Part shown: in pieces, positions 37,601-42,042 of the stretch | Layout of the letters: each line of letters begins with the position of its first letter | Position numbering within the stretch: the stretch's first letter is position 1 | Assembly: GCA_963169105.1 (NCBI GenBank) | Contig: OY720635.1 | Location: 156,689,645 to 156,753,644 of the forward strand | DNA: 64,000 bases | DNA from: Ceriagrion tenellum | Taxonomy: Eukaryota; Arthropoda; Insecta; Odonata; Coenagrionidae | Direction of reading: 5' to 3' | Made by a program: the position numbers and the translations under genes | The notes under the pieces: model-generated | Databases searched by the model: none | The model's input: only the letters and a program-made list of their open reading frames with translations | What the model was told of the DNA's origin: nothing

Positions 37601-40600
37601 GTCAGGGTCGTCAAGGATTATGACCTCCAATCATCTGCCTTGACAGTTCGGAGAGAAGGGAGGCACCAGAGTGCGAGAGGGAAGGGCAACAGTCTATTGG
37701 GCTTGGGCAAGAGAGGGGAAGGCTAGCGACCCTTAAGAGCAGGCAGGATAGGAAGCTTTTCACAGCCTTCTCTATACAGATGCCTCTGTTCGCAGATCGC
37801 GGCGTCCGATGTAGTTCCCGGAGTCGTCTGTATTGGGTGCAACAATCACACCCAGGCTCCGTCCATTGCCAGTGGAGGGAGGGGTGACGAAGAGGAGCAG
37901 AGCCTCCTCTCTTGACTAGAATTAACTGACATTTGTAACTTGATATTCGGGGAAAAAAGGAGTTGGCTAAATTACCAAGGGTTGCAGCTGCAACGGTATC
38001 GTGTTATGGAGGGGAAAGTGAAAAGAAGACTTTGAAGGGGTATGACTCAAGTTCCATTTCTGATATAGGTATGGTAAGGAGACACACTCACGGTACGACC
38101 CTTGCGGAGAAACGGAAGTACCTACTCATGAGATATGTGATATGGGGAGAACAGCTTAATTCCAAATAGATATGTAGTAAAGGTTGGTTTTCAAGAGCGG
38201 GACAACGTTAATCACTTTGAAATAAGCGCTTCCAACCTAGTAAAATGCACCGCCGCTGAGGACAACTTCGAATTAATCGATAAAATTAGGAGTCACAGGG
38301 CGAAATGTGACTTCGAAATTCATGTTAAGCGGTATTTCGAATTATCCGTACCATCTAGCACGCAATTCCCTATACAGTTTGCCAGGGACAGCTCGAATTA
38401 AGCGGGTTCGAATTAACGAGGTTTTACTGTATTTGTTGGATATTGTGAAAACACAAAAGGGTATCGTCTGATTGACCCAAAGCATCCCAAGAAAATAGTA
38501 AGAGCTTATGATGTAACATTCCTGGAAAATAGTCATCTAAATGGTAGTATTGGTGAAGAGGATATCAAGGAAACTGTTTTTTATTTTTTCCAAAGTAATG
38601 AAGAACGTCATGAAGAAAATCATGAATTCATAGAAGGTCAAGATCAAGCAGGTGGAAATGATGAACCAGGAAGACAGCATCAGCCACCAAAGAGATTTGA
38701 TGACTATTTATTATATCAGGCAGAAGTTGGGGAAGATGATCTTTGTTCAGTAGAAGATGCAAAATCAAGACCTGATTGGGATGAATGAAGAAAGCTATGC
38801 AAGAAGAGCTAGATTCTTTGGAGGAAAATCAAGTGTGGAAACTAGTAGAAAAACCTCCTGATGTGAAAATGGTCGGATGTAAATGGGTATTCAAGCTTAA
38901 GAAACTCAGTGATGGAACTGCATGCCACAAAGCAAGGTTGGTGGCACAAGGTTTTACACAGAAGTATGGCATTGATTATAATGAGACTTTTTCTCCAGTA
39001 GTTAGAGCCTCAACCTTAAGAGTGTTATTTGCCTTGTCTGTTGAATATGGGTGGGACATTCACCATTGGGATGTAACAACAGCCTTTTTGAATGGGGATC
39101 TAAATAAGGATATTTATATGTCTCAGCCAGCACATTTTATAAGAAAGGGAAATGACAGTAGGGTCTGTAAATTGCTAAAATCATTGTATGGGTTGAAGCA
39201 ATCATCTAGAATGTGGAATGAAAAGATAGATAATGTTCTGTGTGATCAGAACTATGTCAGATCTAGTCTAGAACCTTTTGTATATCGTAAAATGCATGCG
39301 GGGAACATAGCAATTGTTGCTCTATTTGTAGATGATATTTTTGTTTTTGGTAAGGATGTAGTTGAGAGAGAAAAACTTAAGTCAGCTCTCAAGGATAATT
39401 TTAAGATGAAAGATTTAGGTTTAGATTCCAATGTATTAGGTATGCGTCTGAGAAGAGAAGGTAATGTGATTTATCTTAATCAAAGTATGTATGTAGATGA
39501 AATTCTCAAGAAATTTGGTATGACAGATGTCAAACCAGCCTGTACTCCAATGACTGTGGGCCTAAAGCTAGAAAAATCAGATGGGTATGATGATAAGCCT
39601 TATCAGAATTTAATTAGATGTTTAATATATCTTTCAGTTAACACAAGACCAGATATTGCTCAGGCTACAAGTGTGTTGTCACAGTTTAATAATTGTCACA
39701 AAGAAGAGCACTGGCAAAATGCAAAGCGTGTTCTACGCTATTTAGCTGGAACAAAGAATTTTTGTTTGATGTTCCAAAAATCTGATAGTGTGAATATTTT
39801 TGGTCATGTAGATGCTGACTAGGGAGGTGATTGCACTGATCGCAAATCCTACACTGAGTGTGTATTCAAGTTTGGAGATAGTGTCATATCCTGGCAGAGT
39901 AAGAAACAATGTAGTGTAGCAACTTCAAGCACTGCAGCTGAGTATGTTGGCTTGGCAGATGCTGCTAGGGAAGGGGTCTGTTGAAGGAATTTGTTATTAG
40001 ATATGATCGGTGTTGATGTATCTCCAGTGCCATTGTTTAATCATAGTCAATCAGCTCAGAAAATAGGCAGCAATAGGATGTTTCATAGTGGTGTTACACA
40101 TTTGGATATCAAACATCATTTCATTAGGGAGAGTATTGAGGAGAAATGAACTCTCATTAAGTATTGTCCTAGTGAGGAGATGTATGCTGATATACTTACT
40201 AAAGCACTTCACGGTACAAAGGTAAAGAAATTTGTGAAGGTGTTGATGCTTATACCAAAAGACTTATGTTTTGTTCTTTATGTATTCTGTGTTTTCACTG
40301 TTGCCTTGGAAGATTTGTTTTATGTATGTTAATTGGCAAGAATTTGATTGCTAAAGTGCTGATGATGTAAAGTCGTTATGTCCAGGATTAAGGGGGTGAG
40401 TTGTTGTTAATGCGTATGTAATCCTGTACGTGAACTCGAATTTCTCAGCTTACTTGTTTCACCAGTTGTTCTTTCAATGTGTTGTTTATGTTATTGTAAA
40501 TAACTTACTTGGTTGCATTGTTCAAAAAATGAAATGATGAAGAAACATATTAAACGTATTTTAAAAACCAGATTATCATTTCAAAGCCCCCCGTCAAACC

Positions 40601-40936
40601 AATTTTCTGTGACATTCATGAATAGCCCTGGCAGCTAATGGATTTTATTGAATCTTGAAAGTTTAAAGTGTATAAATATTTTATTCTCAATCTATGAATT
40701 TCTTGGGAAACCAAGAGCCCAGTGATTCATGTCACACGACAGAATTTATGTGATCTTTTGTCTTTTCACTTCACCTAAATCTGAACACCGGGATGAGTGA
40801 TTATTGTATCTTATCAGAATGTTGCCTTTACTTTCTAGGCATTGAAGAGAGGTCACCATACCGAATAGGTGAGAGGTCAGCCCTGTTGCCAAATATTCTT
40901 GGAGGTGGAGAAGCAGAGGAACCAGATGGTGTTTGA
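4463..40936 (+). CDS. vinculin/alpha-catenin-like gene, probably Serendipity locus protein alpha-like (11 exons, 5' incomplete)
   Basis: Eleven exons, each with AG acceptor and GT donor, keep one open frame: 4463-4672, 7669-7857, 7961-8137, 11212-11475, 12282-12422, 14487-14636, 17457-17637, 25466-25668, 26943-27126, 32483-32692 and 40839-40936. Introns 1-6 and 8 are phase 0; introns 7, 9 and 10 are phase 1. The joined product is about 668 residues, largely amphipathic helix, without signal peptide or membrane span. Features such as DLIATYDLHMDRM followed by RSCLASLESLEPELVP resemble the helical-bundle repeats of vinculin/alpha-catenin proteins, and the nearest family I recall is insect Serendipity-alpha, a cortical actin-associated protein in the Drosophila embryo. 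The family call is from memory and moderate; the exon chain is strong. The first exon has no initiator ATG, so at least one 5' exon is missing. Introns carry most transposons in the window, intron 10 alone being 8.1 kb. Confidence 0.75.
5624..5630 (-). other. CTGATGA box of a hammerhead-like motif, left arm
   Basis: Read on the minus strand this is the CTGATGA core, followed by a short hairpin and AAAACC, mirroring the copy in the right arm at 6768. One base of the stem differs between arms. Whether it folds into an active ribozyme is not shown. Confidence 0.3.
6768..6795 (+). ncRNA. hammerhead-like motif (candidate) in the right arm
   Basis: CTGATGA is followed by a perfect TGATGT / ACATCA hairpin with an AAAA loop and then AAAC. 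The arrangement is that of a hammerhead ribozyme core (CUGAUGA, stem II, GAAA), but the expected G of GAAA is replaced, so it may be inactive or a chance match. Penelope-like elements are known to carry hammerhead motifs. Confidence 0.3.
7669..7857 (+). CDS. exon 2 of the vinculin-like gene
   Basis: 63 codons, phase 0 at both ends. Acceptor TTCCGTAG, donor GTAGGT. The product includes VSVLLALCDALTISENLY and ends YDAICDFK. Only 103 bp of intron separate it from the next exon, the shortest intron of the gene. Confidence 0.8.
7961..8137 (+). CDS. exon 3 of the vinculin-like gene
   Basis: 59 codons, phase 0 at both ends, between acceptor TCACTTTTAG and a consensus donor GTAAGT. The product carries LYIHQVKKCLPLLLQILKVK, a helix typical of vinculin-family bundles. 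Confidence 0.8.
8335..10760 (-). mobile_element. LINE (RTE-like) with endonuclease end, reverse transcriptase and 3' tail, decayed
   Basis: Reading leftward on the minus strand: the end of an apurinic-type endonuclease (TWKMPEDTGRYQIDYIM, about 10640-10580), a linker, then TEQEDILEGWREYIEELYG (about 10000), PSELIKSLG and IPIPKKKNASECEDYRTISLI (about 9790-9630), DQFGFRKGRSTQDAI and FKCVIDFEKAFDRINW (about 9545-9370), a LLFNIYAEEML box, a FVDDQALV catalytic box near 9140, and the C-terminal RLQAFEMWVWRRMEKVRWMERKTNEEVL (about 8730). The 3' end at about 8350 is a short GATAAA repeat tail. The N-terminal endonuclease part is absent, as in 5'-truncated insertions. At least seven frame breaks show it is dead. 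It lies antisense inside intron 3 of the vinculin-like gene. Confidence 0.85.
11212..11475 (+). CDS. exon 4 of the vinculin-like gene
   Basis: 88 codons, phase 0 at both ends; acceptor TTGCTTCCAG, donor GTATGT. The product starts YCGESERYVLQRINCC, contains an acidic stretch (EDEHSSDDGD) and ends SGVVL. Coding sequence is clearly more GC-rich than the intron on either side. Confidence 0.8.
12282..12422 (+). CDS. exon 5 of the vinculin-like gene
   Basis: 47 codons, phase 0 at both ends; acceptor ATTCTTGCAG, donor GTAAAT. The product begins ENLKFLDQELCDVLSPKVEK. It is too short to stand out as an open frame and was found by following the splice phase of its neighbours. Confidence 0.75.
13397..13540 (+). 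other. unassigned short coding-like frame in intron 5
   Basis: A 47-codon frame from ATG to TGA reads MPVVPKKGLSVEALPSKF... with PWDDLDLVNDINAV, a composition more protein-like than its surroundings. It could be an exon bounded by ...GAAG and the donor AA|GTGAGT at 13537, but its phase (0 in, 2 out) does not fit the flanking exons of the vinculin-like gene. A seven-A run at the start suggests a possible frameshift from a second frame just upstream (NHSLNPEEYARCSKKRP). It may be a gene fragment or an exon of another transcript. I do not recognise it. Confidence 0.3.
14090..14153. ncRNA. near-perfect 28-bp hairpin (candidate small-RNA precursor or tiny inverted repeat)
   Basis: Arms 14090-14117 and 14126-14153 are reverse complements with 24 of 28 Watson-Crick matches, two further G-U pairs and only two mismatches, around an 8-base loop AGGAGGAA. 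Size and shape resemble a microRNA precursor. It lies in intron 5 of the vinculin-like gene, in sense or antisense equally. Without expression or conservation data a remnant of an inverted-repeat element is equally possible. Confidence 0.35.
14487..14636 (+). CDS. exon 6 of the vinculin-like gene
   Basis: 50 codons, phase 0 at both ends; acceptor TTTGAAG, a weak pyrimidine tract, and consensus donor GTGAGT. The product begins VLRELQSLKAACDSS and ends LLRLVVE. The frame is open upstream of the acceptor for some codons, but the sequence there is AT-rich and non-coding in appearance. Confidence 0.75.
15608..16052. mobile_element. hAT-type MITE with 8-bp target duplication
   Basis: The 445-bp element starts TAGGGATGGACCGATACCGA and ends GGTAGCCCTA. 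It is flanked by GATAAAAG (15600-15607) and GATAAAAA (16053-16060), a near-perfect 8-bp duplication typical of hAT insertions. Many internal copies of ATCGGTATCG in both orientations form subterminal repeats, the usual binding sites of hAT transposases. No transposase is encoded. Confidence 0.75.
16230..17112 (-). mobile_element. pogo/Tigger-like (jerky-type) transposase remnant
   Basis: The minus-strand frame 17112-16927 contains a decayed catalytic segment (LFLYFLNNTPL...KYLPQTSLLNFNQWIKG), which corresponds to the second catalytic Asp motif, LPPNTT and the QPMDQG box of pogo transposases, with the key Asp residues changed. The frame 16794-16402 carries the C-terminal part (DLVKTVKGFENVDVENLNEW...CQHMTNSKIV) with an acidic tail. 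A TACTGTATAC end near 16236 may be the terminal repeat. The N-terminal DNA-binding part is missing. Confidence 0.65.
17457..17637 (+). CDS. exon 7 of the vinculin-like gene
   Basis: 181 bp; acceptor GTTGCACAG, donor GTAAGT, ending in phase 1. The product begins VFGDPFASLLMLMEA and contains DLIATYDLHMDRMVQIG, the segment that most reminds me of alpha-catenin/vinculin helices. The split Arg codon is completed by the next exon 7.8 kb away. Confidence 0.8.
17965..18415 (-). mobile_element. 3' end of a LINE (CR1/Jockey-like C-terminus plus tail)
   Basis: The minus-strand frame 18410-18057 reads LQ/MQKTALRAIFNLQPRVSCKPFF... and ends with a run typical of LINE reverse transcriptase C-termini (SPLYRLSTVYNNLPSHIK). 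The stop is followed by a 3' tail of ATGATT repeats and AATAAA-like sequence down to 17965. The 5' side is cut off at about 18415, as in a 5'-truncated insertion. This is a different family from the other LINE pieces in the window. Confidence 0.7.
18600..18827 (+). repeat. left-flank copy of the ~150-bp unit of the retroelement
   Basis: About one and a half units matching the array at 21945-22440. Shared features are CCTGGGCC..CGACCTGCC, GGCCTCCTCCCTCCC, then AAGAGGGGGTGAGCGGTCCC and TTGTGCTCG. It abuts the 40-bp direct repeat directly, an order opposite to that on the right side. Confidence 0.65.
18828..18867 (+). repeat. 40-bp direct repeat, left copy
   Basis: Identical over all 40 positions to 21871-21910 (starts GTTGGAGTTTGGTGG, ends GCCCAGTCTCT). 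The sequences diverge immediately on both sides. It would be the 5' end of an element transcript if transcription starts at the repeat. Confidence 0.85.
19153..20037 (+). CDS. gag-like ORF of the RT-RNase H retroelement
   Basis: An open frame of 294 codons without stop to TAG at 20035-20037. The middle reads EEQPPWVASILQAIQTM, then a Pro/Gln-rich stretch, a segment with ECLELLFLLKGAQTSAKL and YNRARILAVAALHGWD, and a basic C-terminal tail rich in Arg and Gly (TRGRGRRRGASS). No zinc knuckle is visible. A better start may be ATG 19215 in another frame, in a good context, giving MAPKPAPTRKGRHRSPEP and an SR-rich run. If so, one base has been lost or gained near 19340-19370. The role as nucleocapsid-like protein is inferred from position and basic tail. 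Confidence 0.6.
   Translation: MTGDTFKLSSLWTPAPAFPPTWPLNRRRHAKDGTGVPNPGLPARRTLAVRARAPTHPVSSPGAPRLRARDPAPEEQPPWVASILQAIQTMNRPTPSPPIPSGQPGSAALTQLGFQPVTQPLVSQPSQPSGTQHSGLSISSVAPDRRFTDLRPERPSSYLDLPPDAECLELLFLLKGAQTSAKLTRRDGHEIGLLLAIAAEWITLSGIVKSLVYNRARILAVAALHGWDTAAKLQTPNEVLRLPASLPSTSQTVIREIVRERAPTVPYQRPRSQPTRGRGRRRGASSSGSSTRRR
19934..21811 (+). CDS. reverse transcriptase-RNase H polyprotein of the retroelement
   Basis: An intact 625-codon frame that overlaps the gag-like ORF by 104 bp in the next frame, suggesting frameshifted translation. The first ~190 residues are Ala/Pro-rich and then strongly acidic with Ser runs. Reverse transcriptase follows, with FLIPKASGGTRLIHDLS, KLDLKDAFYQLKV (first catalytic Asp), YSFSRLPMGHCLAPAIMQR and the catalytic YLDDWLVV. 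RNase H-like motifs come after: VDAYVDATPW, YYAEAIAAL, HTDNRAVLSALKKG and AANLADRPSR. The ORF then ends with no integrase, protease or tyrosine recombinase. An uninterrupted frame in a decayed neighbourhood implies a young insertion. Confidence 0.8.
   Translation: MHPRCPINGLAASPPEAGAAGGAPPAPAAAPAAASGPATPIPAATPASPPLLHLPGPPSPGPPQHMEDAAADDVLFGDLLRWHDSGEPDDPVEYPEQDSSAESEDDADSASSSSSDTTDRSASPADTASLDSSDDAPDLPSGGPGFGYVPPPDEPGMLPWEELVQQPDRPALHVSPDAAFLPAVKCFPYSDPSVLELVVCGANIPRPQGSPVPFSNSGNDPQLLQYLENLVSRGILSRKKPVCAFRAFLIPKASGGTRLIHDLSPWTPFYRKPTFKLKDAAMAVASIPKDTYLCKLDLKDAFYQLKVQPNHHQFYGIRAGNNYYSFSRLPMGHCLAPAIMQRWARAVSAEVFRVFGVSIIPYLDDWLVVLSTSLTRSAQVFNQVLPFLQTDLGITLNLDKSILRPRKRLPYLGVLIDTGASTLRFTPAALTRLHFTMCIIPRLQALDLPKAAGFISWACYILHLPYFLISHVYQRRTKWLHTFYDHGLFSWVRHLSTFTVSVDAYVDATPWQWAVVCPALGLESAHRLPQELPIYYAEAIAALKGTLFLFRNSPSYINFIVHTDNRAVLSALKKGKGLIFDDDQYCELFVQLIKDPTRVASWRFVPTAANLADRPSRTVLSPSYA
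21837..21843 (+). promoter_or_regulatory. TATATAA box upstream of the right 40-bp repeat
   Basis: TATATAA lies 34 bp before the first base of the right direct repeat at 21871, and a TCGAGTT resembling an insect initiator spans the expected start site. The left repeat copy at 18828 has no TATA box in front of it. Promoter function is inferred from spacing only. Confidence 0.5.
21871..21910 (+). repeat. 40-bp direct repeat, right copy
   Basis: Exact copy of 18828-18867, 60 bp downstream of the polymerase stop codon. Its start coincides with the site at which a transcript driven by the TATATAA box would begin, so the repeat would correspond to an R region in retroviral terms. Confidence 0.85.
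21945..22440 (+). repeat. right-flank array of about three ~150-bp units
   Basis: Successive units share GAGCC(C)TGG..CGACCTGCC, then GAACAATTGTGTTC and GGCCTTCATCTT, at roughly 21948, 22112 and 22308. Identity between units is perhaps 65-75% by eye. The middle unit is most similar to the copy left of the element. Function unknown; subrepeats of an untranslated region are likely. Confidence 0.65.
22466..23746. other. AT-rich intron, nothing recognised
   Basis: Part of intron 7 of the vinculin-like gene. Very AT-rich with many short A and T runs. No repeat ends, RNA genes or coding-like frames seen. Confidence 0.5.
23747..24150. repeat. dispersed repeat, copy 1
   Basis: Matches 63343-63685 in the same orientation: TAATTGGCAATTTCTTAGCCA, then ATAGATTCCTCATACCCTAAAA, AGAATAGGTT, GCTCAGGTTGC and CATTGAAAAC-like blocks recur in the same order at about 70-75% identity. 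No protein or terminal repeats recognised, so the repeat class is unknown. Confidence 0.55.
24400..24690 (+). mobile_element. probable LINE 5' leader fragment
   Basis: A GC-rich 290-bp island in AT-rich intron. The series CCAACGGCCTCC, GGGCGGATGAGCAGG, GGCAGAAGAGCCACAAGATGG and AAGGCAATGGGAATCCACTC is the kind of leader I associate with RTE-like LINEs, which begin with fragments such as GGCAATGGGAACCCAC. No endonuclease follows, so it is a truncated piece. Moderate confidence. Confidence 0.45.
24691..25465. other. end of intron 7, nothing recognised
   Basis: AT-rich intronic sequence leading to the acceptor of exon 8. No repeat or coding-like frame stands out. Confidence 0.4.
25466..25668 (+). 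CDS. exon 8 of the vinculin-like gene
   Basis: 203 bp; acceptor CCTTGCAAG, donor GTGAGC, entering in phase 1 and leaving in phase 0. The product IPGLRSCLASLESLEPELVP... follows directly on exon 7, continuing helical protein. It ends DGIVDPVAFCK. Confidence 0.8.
26150..26260 (-). mobile_element. Penelope-like tail fragment with hammerhead-like motif
   Basis: On the minus strand CTGATGA (26243-26237) is followed by a GCTG / CAGT hairpin and GAAAA, matching the hammerhead core order including the GAAA that the 5.5-6.9 kb copies lack. Downstream come TAAATAAAAAATCG and a TTTCATTAA tail, as in the arms of the inverted-repeat insertion. Only a short piece is present. Confidence 0.4.
26375..26804 (-). 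mobile_element. LINE reverse transcriptase fragment
   Basis: A minus-strand open frame covers the central reverse transcriptase: ALCFIDLEKAFDRVEWNKM (first Asp), LGRGVRQGCCLSPTLFNIYVEDM and IRFADDICK (the FADD catalytic box). Immediately after FADD the frame leaves the family sequence, and on the other side it starts in mid-domain. It is therefore a fragment cut at both ends, antisense in intron 8. It is related to, but not the same copy as, the LINE at 8-10 kb. Confidence 0.8.
26943..27126 (+). CDS. exon 9 of the vinculin-like gene
   Basis: 184 bp; acceptor TTCTGTTCTGCAG, donor GTGAGT, leaving in phase 1. A second donor-like GAGGTGAGT lies inside the exon (around 27003), but using it would break the phase with exon 10. 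The product begins VTYEEVRKLIRSIRK and ends SDLEF. Confidence 0.8.
27127..28089. other. intron 9, first part, nothing recognised
   Basis: AT-rich intron sequence. No repeat ends, RNA gene or coding-like frame seen. Confidence 0.4.
28090..29010 (-). repeat. GC-richer segment, likely interspersed repeat
   Basis: This 0.9-kb stretch is markedly more GC-rich than the intron around it. Minus-strand frames (for example 28624-28283, with GKGKGKGKL and TMRRIDVERTSMGHRLP) lack family motifs I can name. A LINE or SINE leader is a guess from composition; I see no terminal repeats. On its right side, TGTTGGAGTTTGCTC on the minus strand from 29102 could be an LTR start, but no matching end was found. Confidence 0.35.
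29011..32482. other. intron 9, last part, nothing recognised
   Basis: About 3.5 kb of AT-rich intron. A 154-codon plus-strand frame at 29332-29796 has no family features and reads like the complement of AT-rich junk. A short TG repeat lies near 30800. No other structure noted. Confidence 0.4.
32483..32692 (+). CDS. exon 10 of the vinculin-like gene
   Basis: 210 bp; acceptor CCCTATTTAG, donor GTGAGT, entering and leaving in phase 1. The product begins IAECRAAHKIAF and includes RLRVVQRCLLIASMLRKLEG. It precedes the largest, most transposon-laden intron of the gene. Confidence 0.8.
33231..33961. mobile_element. hAT-type MITE (outer) with perfect 8-bp target duplication
   Basis: Starts TAGAGCTGTGTGAATAC and ends TTTGCACAGCACTA, imperfect terminal inverted repeats, flanked on both sides by CTATAACG (33223-33230 and 33962-33969). 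Another copy without the internal insertion is at 41069-41549. Removing the nested element leaves about 495 bp, matching that copy's 481 bp. No protein coding. It lies in intron 10. Confidence 0.85.
33420..33647. mobile_element. hAT-type MITE (inner), nested
   Basis: A 228-bp element with ends CTGGGGTGGCCAACC and GGTTGGCCACCCCTG, which are reverse complements but for one base. The 8-bp duplication ATTTAGAG is at 33412-33419 and 33648-33655. The copy of the outer element at 41 kb has a single ATTTAGA at the corresponding place. The GGGGTGGCCAACC end is common among hAT elements. Confidence 0.85.
34500..35004 (-). mobile_element. piggyBac transposase remnant (C-terminal third)
   Basis: Reading the minus strand from about 35000: LEYKSMGGVGLFNQMMAYYP matches the piggyBac MGGVDLFDQ motif, then comes the decayed C-terminal region with FRLKIINELIG and a zinc-binding KKCKVCMKNGIRK. 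Stops and frameshifts break it. It ends abruptly where copia sequence begins at about 35005, so one element was truncated by or joined to the other. Confidence 0.75.
35065..37347 (-). mobile_element. pogo/Tigger transposon with both ends and TA target duplication
   Basis: A 2283-bp element bounded by TA dinucleotides (35063-35064, 37348-37349). The left end is CAGTAAATTTTGGTTATAAC; the right end read inward is CAGTAAATTCCGGTTATTAC, terminal inverted repeats of about 20 bp with few mismatches. It encodes a transposase on the minus strand. It sits inside the copia integrase, so it is younger than the copia copy. Confidence 0.9.
35245..36833 (-). pseudogene. Tigger/pogo (jerky-type) transposase, broken once
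   Basis: The likely start is the Met at 36833 (MSAKRETYTIKEKLGIID); the frame is open some codons further upstream without family sequence. The order is an N-terminal helix-turn-helix (GDSKSSLFREFGVPEGTIRGW), a CENP-B-like second DNA-binding region (ECLFTWFVQKRSEGVPLSG), then the DDE catalytic domain with YNCDETALYYRLLP (first Asp), LLLLDNCPAHPS (second) and QPMDQGIIRAFK (third). The acidic C-terminus ends at 35245. A TAG at 36024-36026 interrupts the frame just after FNEDFVP, and the frame resumes in another phase by 36018, so at least two lesions lie within about ten bases. Otherwise the protein is complete, so the insertion is fairly young. Confidence 0.85.
37485..38429. mobile_element. 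second insertion in the copia integrase, with one pogo-like end
   Basis: The copia frame stops making sense after about 37480 and resumes at 38432. Between them, the right end is a pogo-type terminus read inward as CAGTAAAACCTCGTTAATTC, followed by AATTCGAA-rich subterminal repeats and a TA at 38430-38431. No matching left end was found near 37485, and the first 440 bp are GC-rich and different in character. It may be a pogo MITE that replaced copia sequence or sits next to another fragment. Confidence 0.5.
38432..40270 (+). pseudogene. copia pol: integrase end, reverse transcriptase, RNase H, with several lesions
   Basis: From 38432 the frame reads the integrase C-terminus, an acidic linker, then after a one-base loss near 38788 the reverse transcriptase frame 38785-39822: QEELDSLEENQVWKLV, GCKWVFKLKK, WDVTTAFLNGDL (first Asp), LKSLYGLKQSSRMW and the catalytic LFVDDIFVFG. 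RNase H follows with FGHVDADW-like sequence interrupted by TAG at 39820-39822, SWQSKKQCSVATSSTAAEY with another stop near 39980, and VTHLDIKHHFIRE with a third near 40147. It ends ADILTKAL near 40210. Good similarity to the family with few lesions marks a middle-aged copy. Confidence 0.85.
40402..40600 (+). repeat. probable copia 3' LTR (end uncertain)
   Basis: Begins TGTTGTTAATGCG right after the purine-rich tract AAGGGGGTGAG, the normal position of a copia 3' LTR. The 5' LTR is missing, so the right border cannot be fixed by comparison. Confidence 0.4.
40839..40936 (+). CDS. last exon (11) of the vinculin-like gene
   Basis: 98 bp; acceptor TTTACTTTCTAG, entering in phase 1 and ending at TGA 40934-40936. 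The C-terminus is short, charged and glycine-rich (SALLPNILGGGEAEEPDGV). It fits the phase of exon 10 exactly, which supports the chain across an 8.1-kb intron. Confidence 0.7.
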
Positions 40937-40970
40937 CTATCCAAGTAGATACTTTGAGTGTGCGCGTTTA

Positions 40971-41034
40971 AGCAATATTTTGATGTAAATATTGTATGTT
41001 CTCTTGCAAAGTATGAGTAAATTCAATACACTCA
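40971..41034 (+). repeat. duplicated 3' UTR segment, copy 1
   Basis: AGCAATATTTTGATGTAAAT... matches 42043-42110 at about 90% identity over 64 bp, apart from a 4-base difference near the start. It lies 35 bp after the stop codon. The copies are direct and 1.07 kb apart. Confidence 0.7.
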
Positions 41035-41068
41035 TGGACCACAACATAAATGGCCAATCAGTACTAAG

Positions 41069-41549
41069 TAGAGCTGTGCGAATGCTTCGAAATTGAATCG
41101 ACTCCGGCTTAATTTGATTCAGTTCGCCTGCGAATCAGGATGCTTCGAAAGCGAATGATTTGTAATATTCGAATCAGATAGATTTGTCTTCGAATCATTA
41201 CATGCATTCAGACATGGCACTCATTGCCGAATTGCACTCCGTCAATTTAGAAGATGTTTTCCTCACGCGAAACTAAAATTTAAACGACCACACATTATTC
41301 TGTGTTATTCTCTGTGCCACTATTTAGATGTATAAGCTAATGTCAGGCCCTGAAATATAGTGAAAATCTATATTACTTTAATTCTGCATAAACTATTGCA
41401 TTTTATTTAGAATTCGTTTCCCATTTTTAGGGCGATTTGATTCGCTAACGAATATTTTTTTTAAAATCGTTTCGATTCGATTCAAAATTTATGTGGGAGA
41501 TTCGATTCAGTTCGATTCAAATTGAAAATCCCTGATTCGCACAGCACTA
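41069..41549. mobile_element. hAT-type MITE, second copy (uninterrupted)
   Basis: 481 bp, from TAGAGCTGTGCGAATGC to GATTCGCACAGCACTA, same family as 33231-33961. Flanks are GTACTAAG (41061-41068) and GTACAAAG (41550-41557), an 8-bp duplication with one mismatch. Internal sequence follows the 33-kb copy throughout at roughly 80%. It lies in the 3' UTR region of the vinculin-like gene. Confidence 0.8.
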
Positions 41550-41671
41550 GTACAAAGTAATAACCAAATTCAAAAAATTGTAAAAAAATTGATGAAATAG
41601 GTTTTATTCAATAACATATTCGTCATGCTAAGAAAGTAACACATGAGCCACAATCTTCCCAACTTCTGTCC

Positions 41672-41950
41672 AGGAGATGGTATCATTTAAAAAATCCTTG
41701 GCATGATTTCCATGGGGTCCTCTGGAGAACCCTGGATGGGGATTATTCTGTAATTGGTAATGCACCTGATGGCATTTCACGGATGCCATTTGTGAAATGG
41801 CATCAAATATGGGAGCTACAATTCATGATGCCCTAGAAGCCAATGGGAATAGAGAAGTTTACACCATCTGTTAAAGGAATATTGACCAAAGAAGAAATTT
41901 TAAACCTAAATGATTGTGCAGGATGGGTAAATCAAATTTTGTTCATTTAA
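41672..41950 (+). pseudogene. unassigned protein-like frame with one internal stop
   Basis: A frame of 92 codons and a final TAA, broken by one TAG at 41834-41836. It reads RRWYHLKNPWHDFHGVLWRT, ...DGISRMPFVKWHQIWE, and after the TAG PSVKGILTKEEILNLNDCAG. The composition (Trp, His, Asp, Lys mixed) is protein-like and unlike its AT-rich setting, and CTTCTGTCCAG before it could be an acceptor. I do not recognise the family. It may be a pseudogene exon or part of a transposon. Confidence 0.35.
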
Positions 41951-42042
41951 CCATTAGGTTGCTTTTCATATGCTTTTAATATTATGGTATTATGTAATAT
42001 TATGGAAACTGAAAAGGATAGGGGTAACAGCCCTAAGTGTTG

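Larger units (their letters stand above)
35005..40600 (+). mobile_element. Ty1/copia retrotransposon, 5'-truncated, interrupted twice
   Basis: Copia coding sequence lies in three pieces: 35005-35062, 37350 to about 37480, and 38432 to about 40270. The first two join in frame across the Tigger insertion to give integrase: DDFSRKIFPYFLRPKDEV, then FPKF... and KIKVLRTDNGGEFVN. The third gives the integrase end (GYCENTKGYRLIDP), reverse transcriptase and RNase H. A polypurine tract AAGGGGGTGAG at about 40390 precedes the probable 3' LTR start at 40402 (TGTTGTTAATGCG); the LTR's end was not determined. gag, protease and the 5' LTR are absent. Confidence 0.8.
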
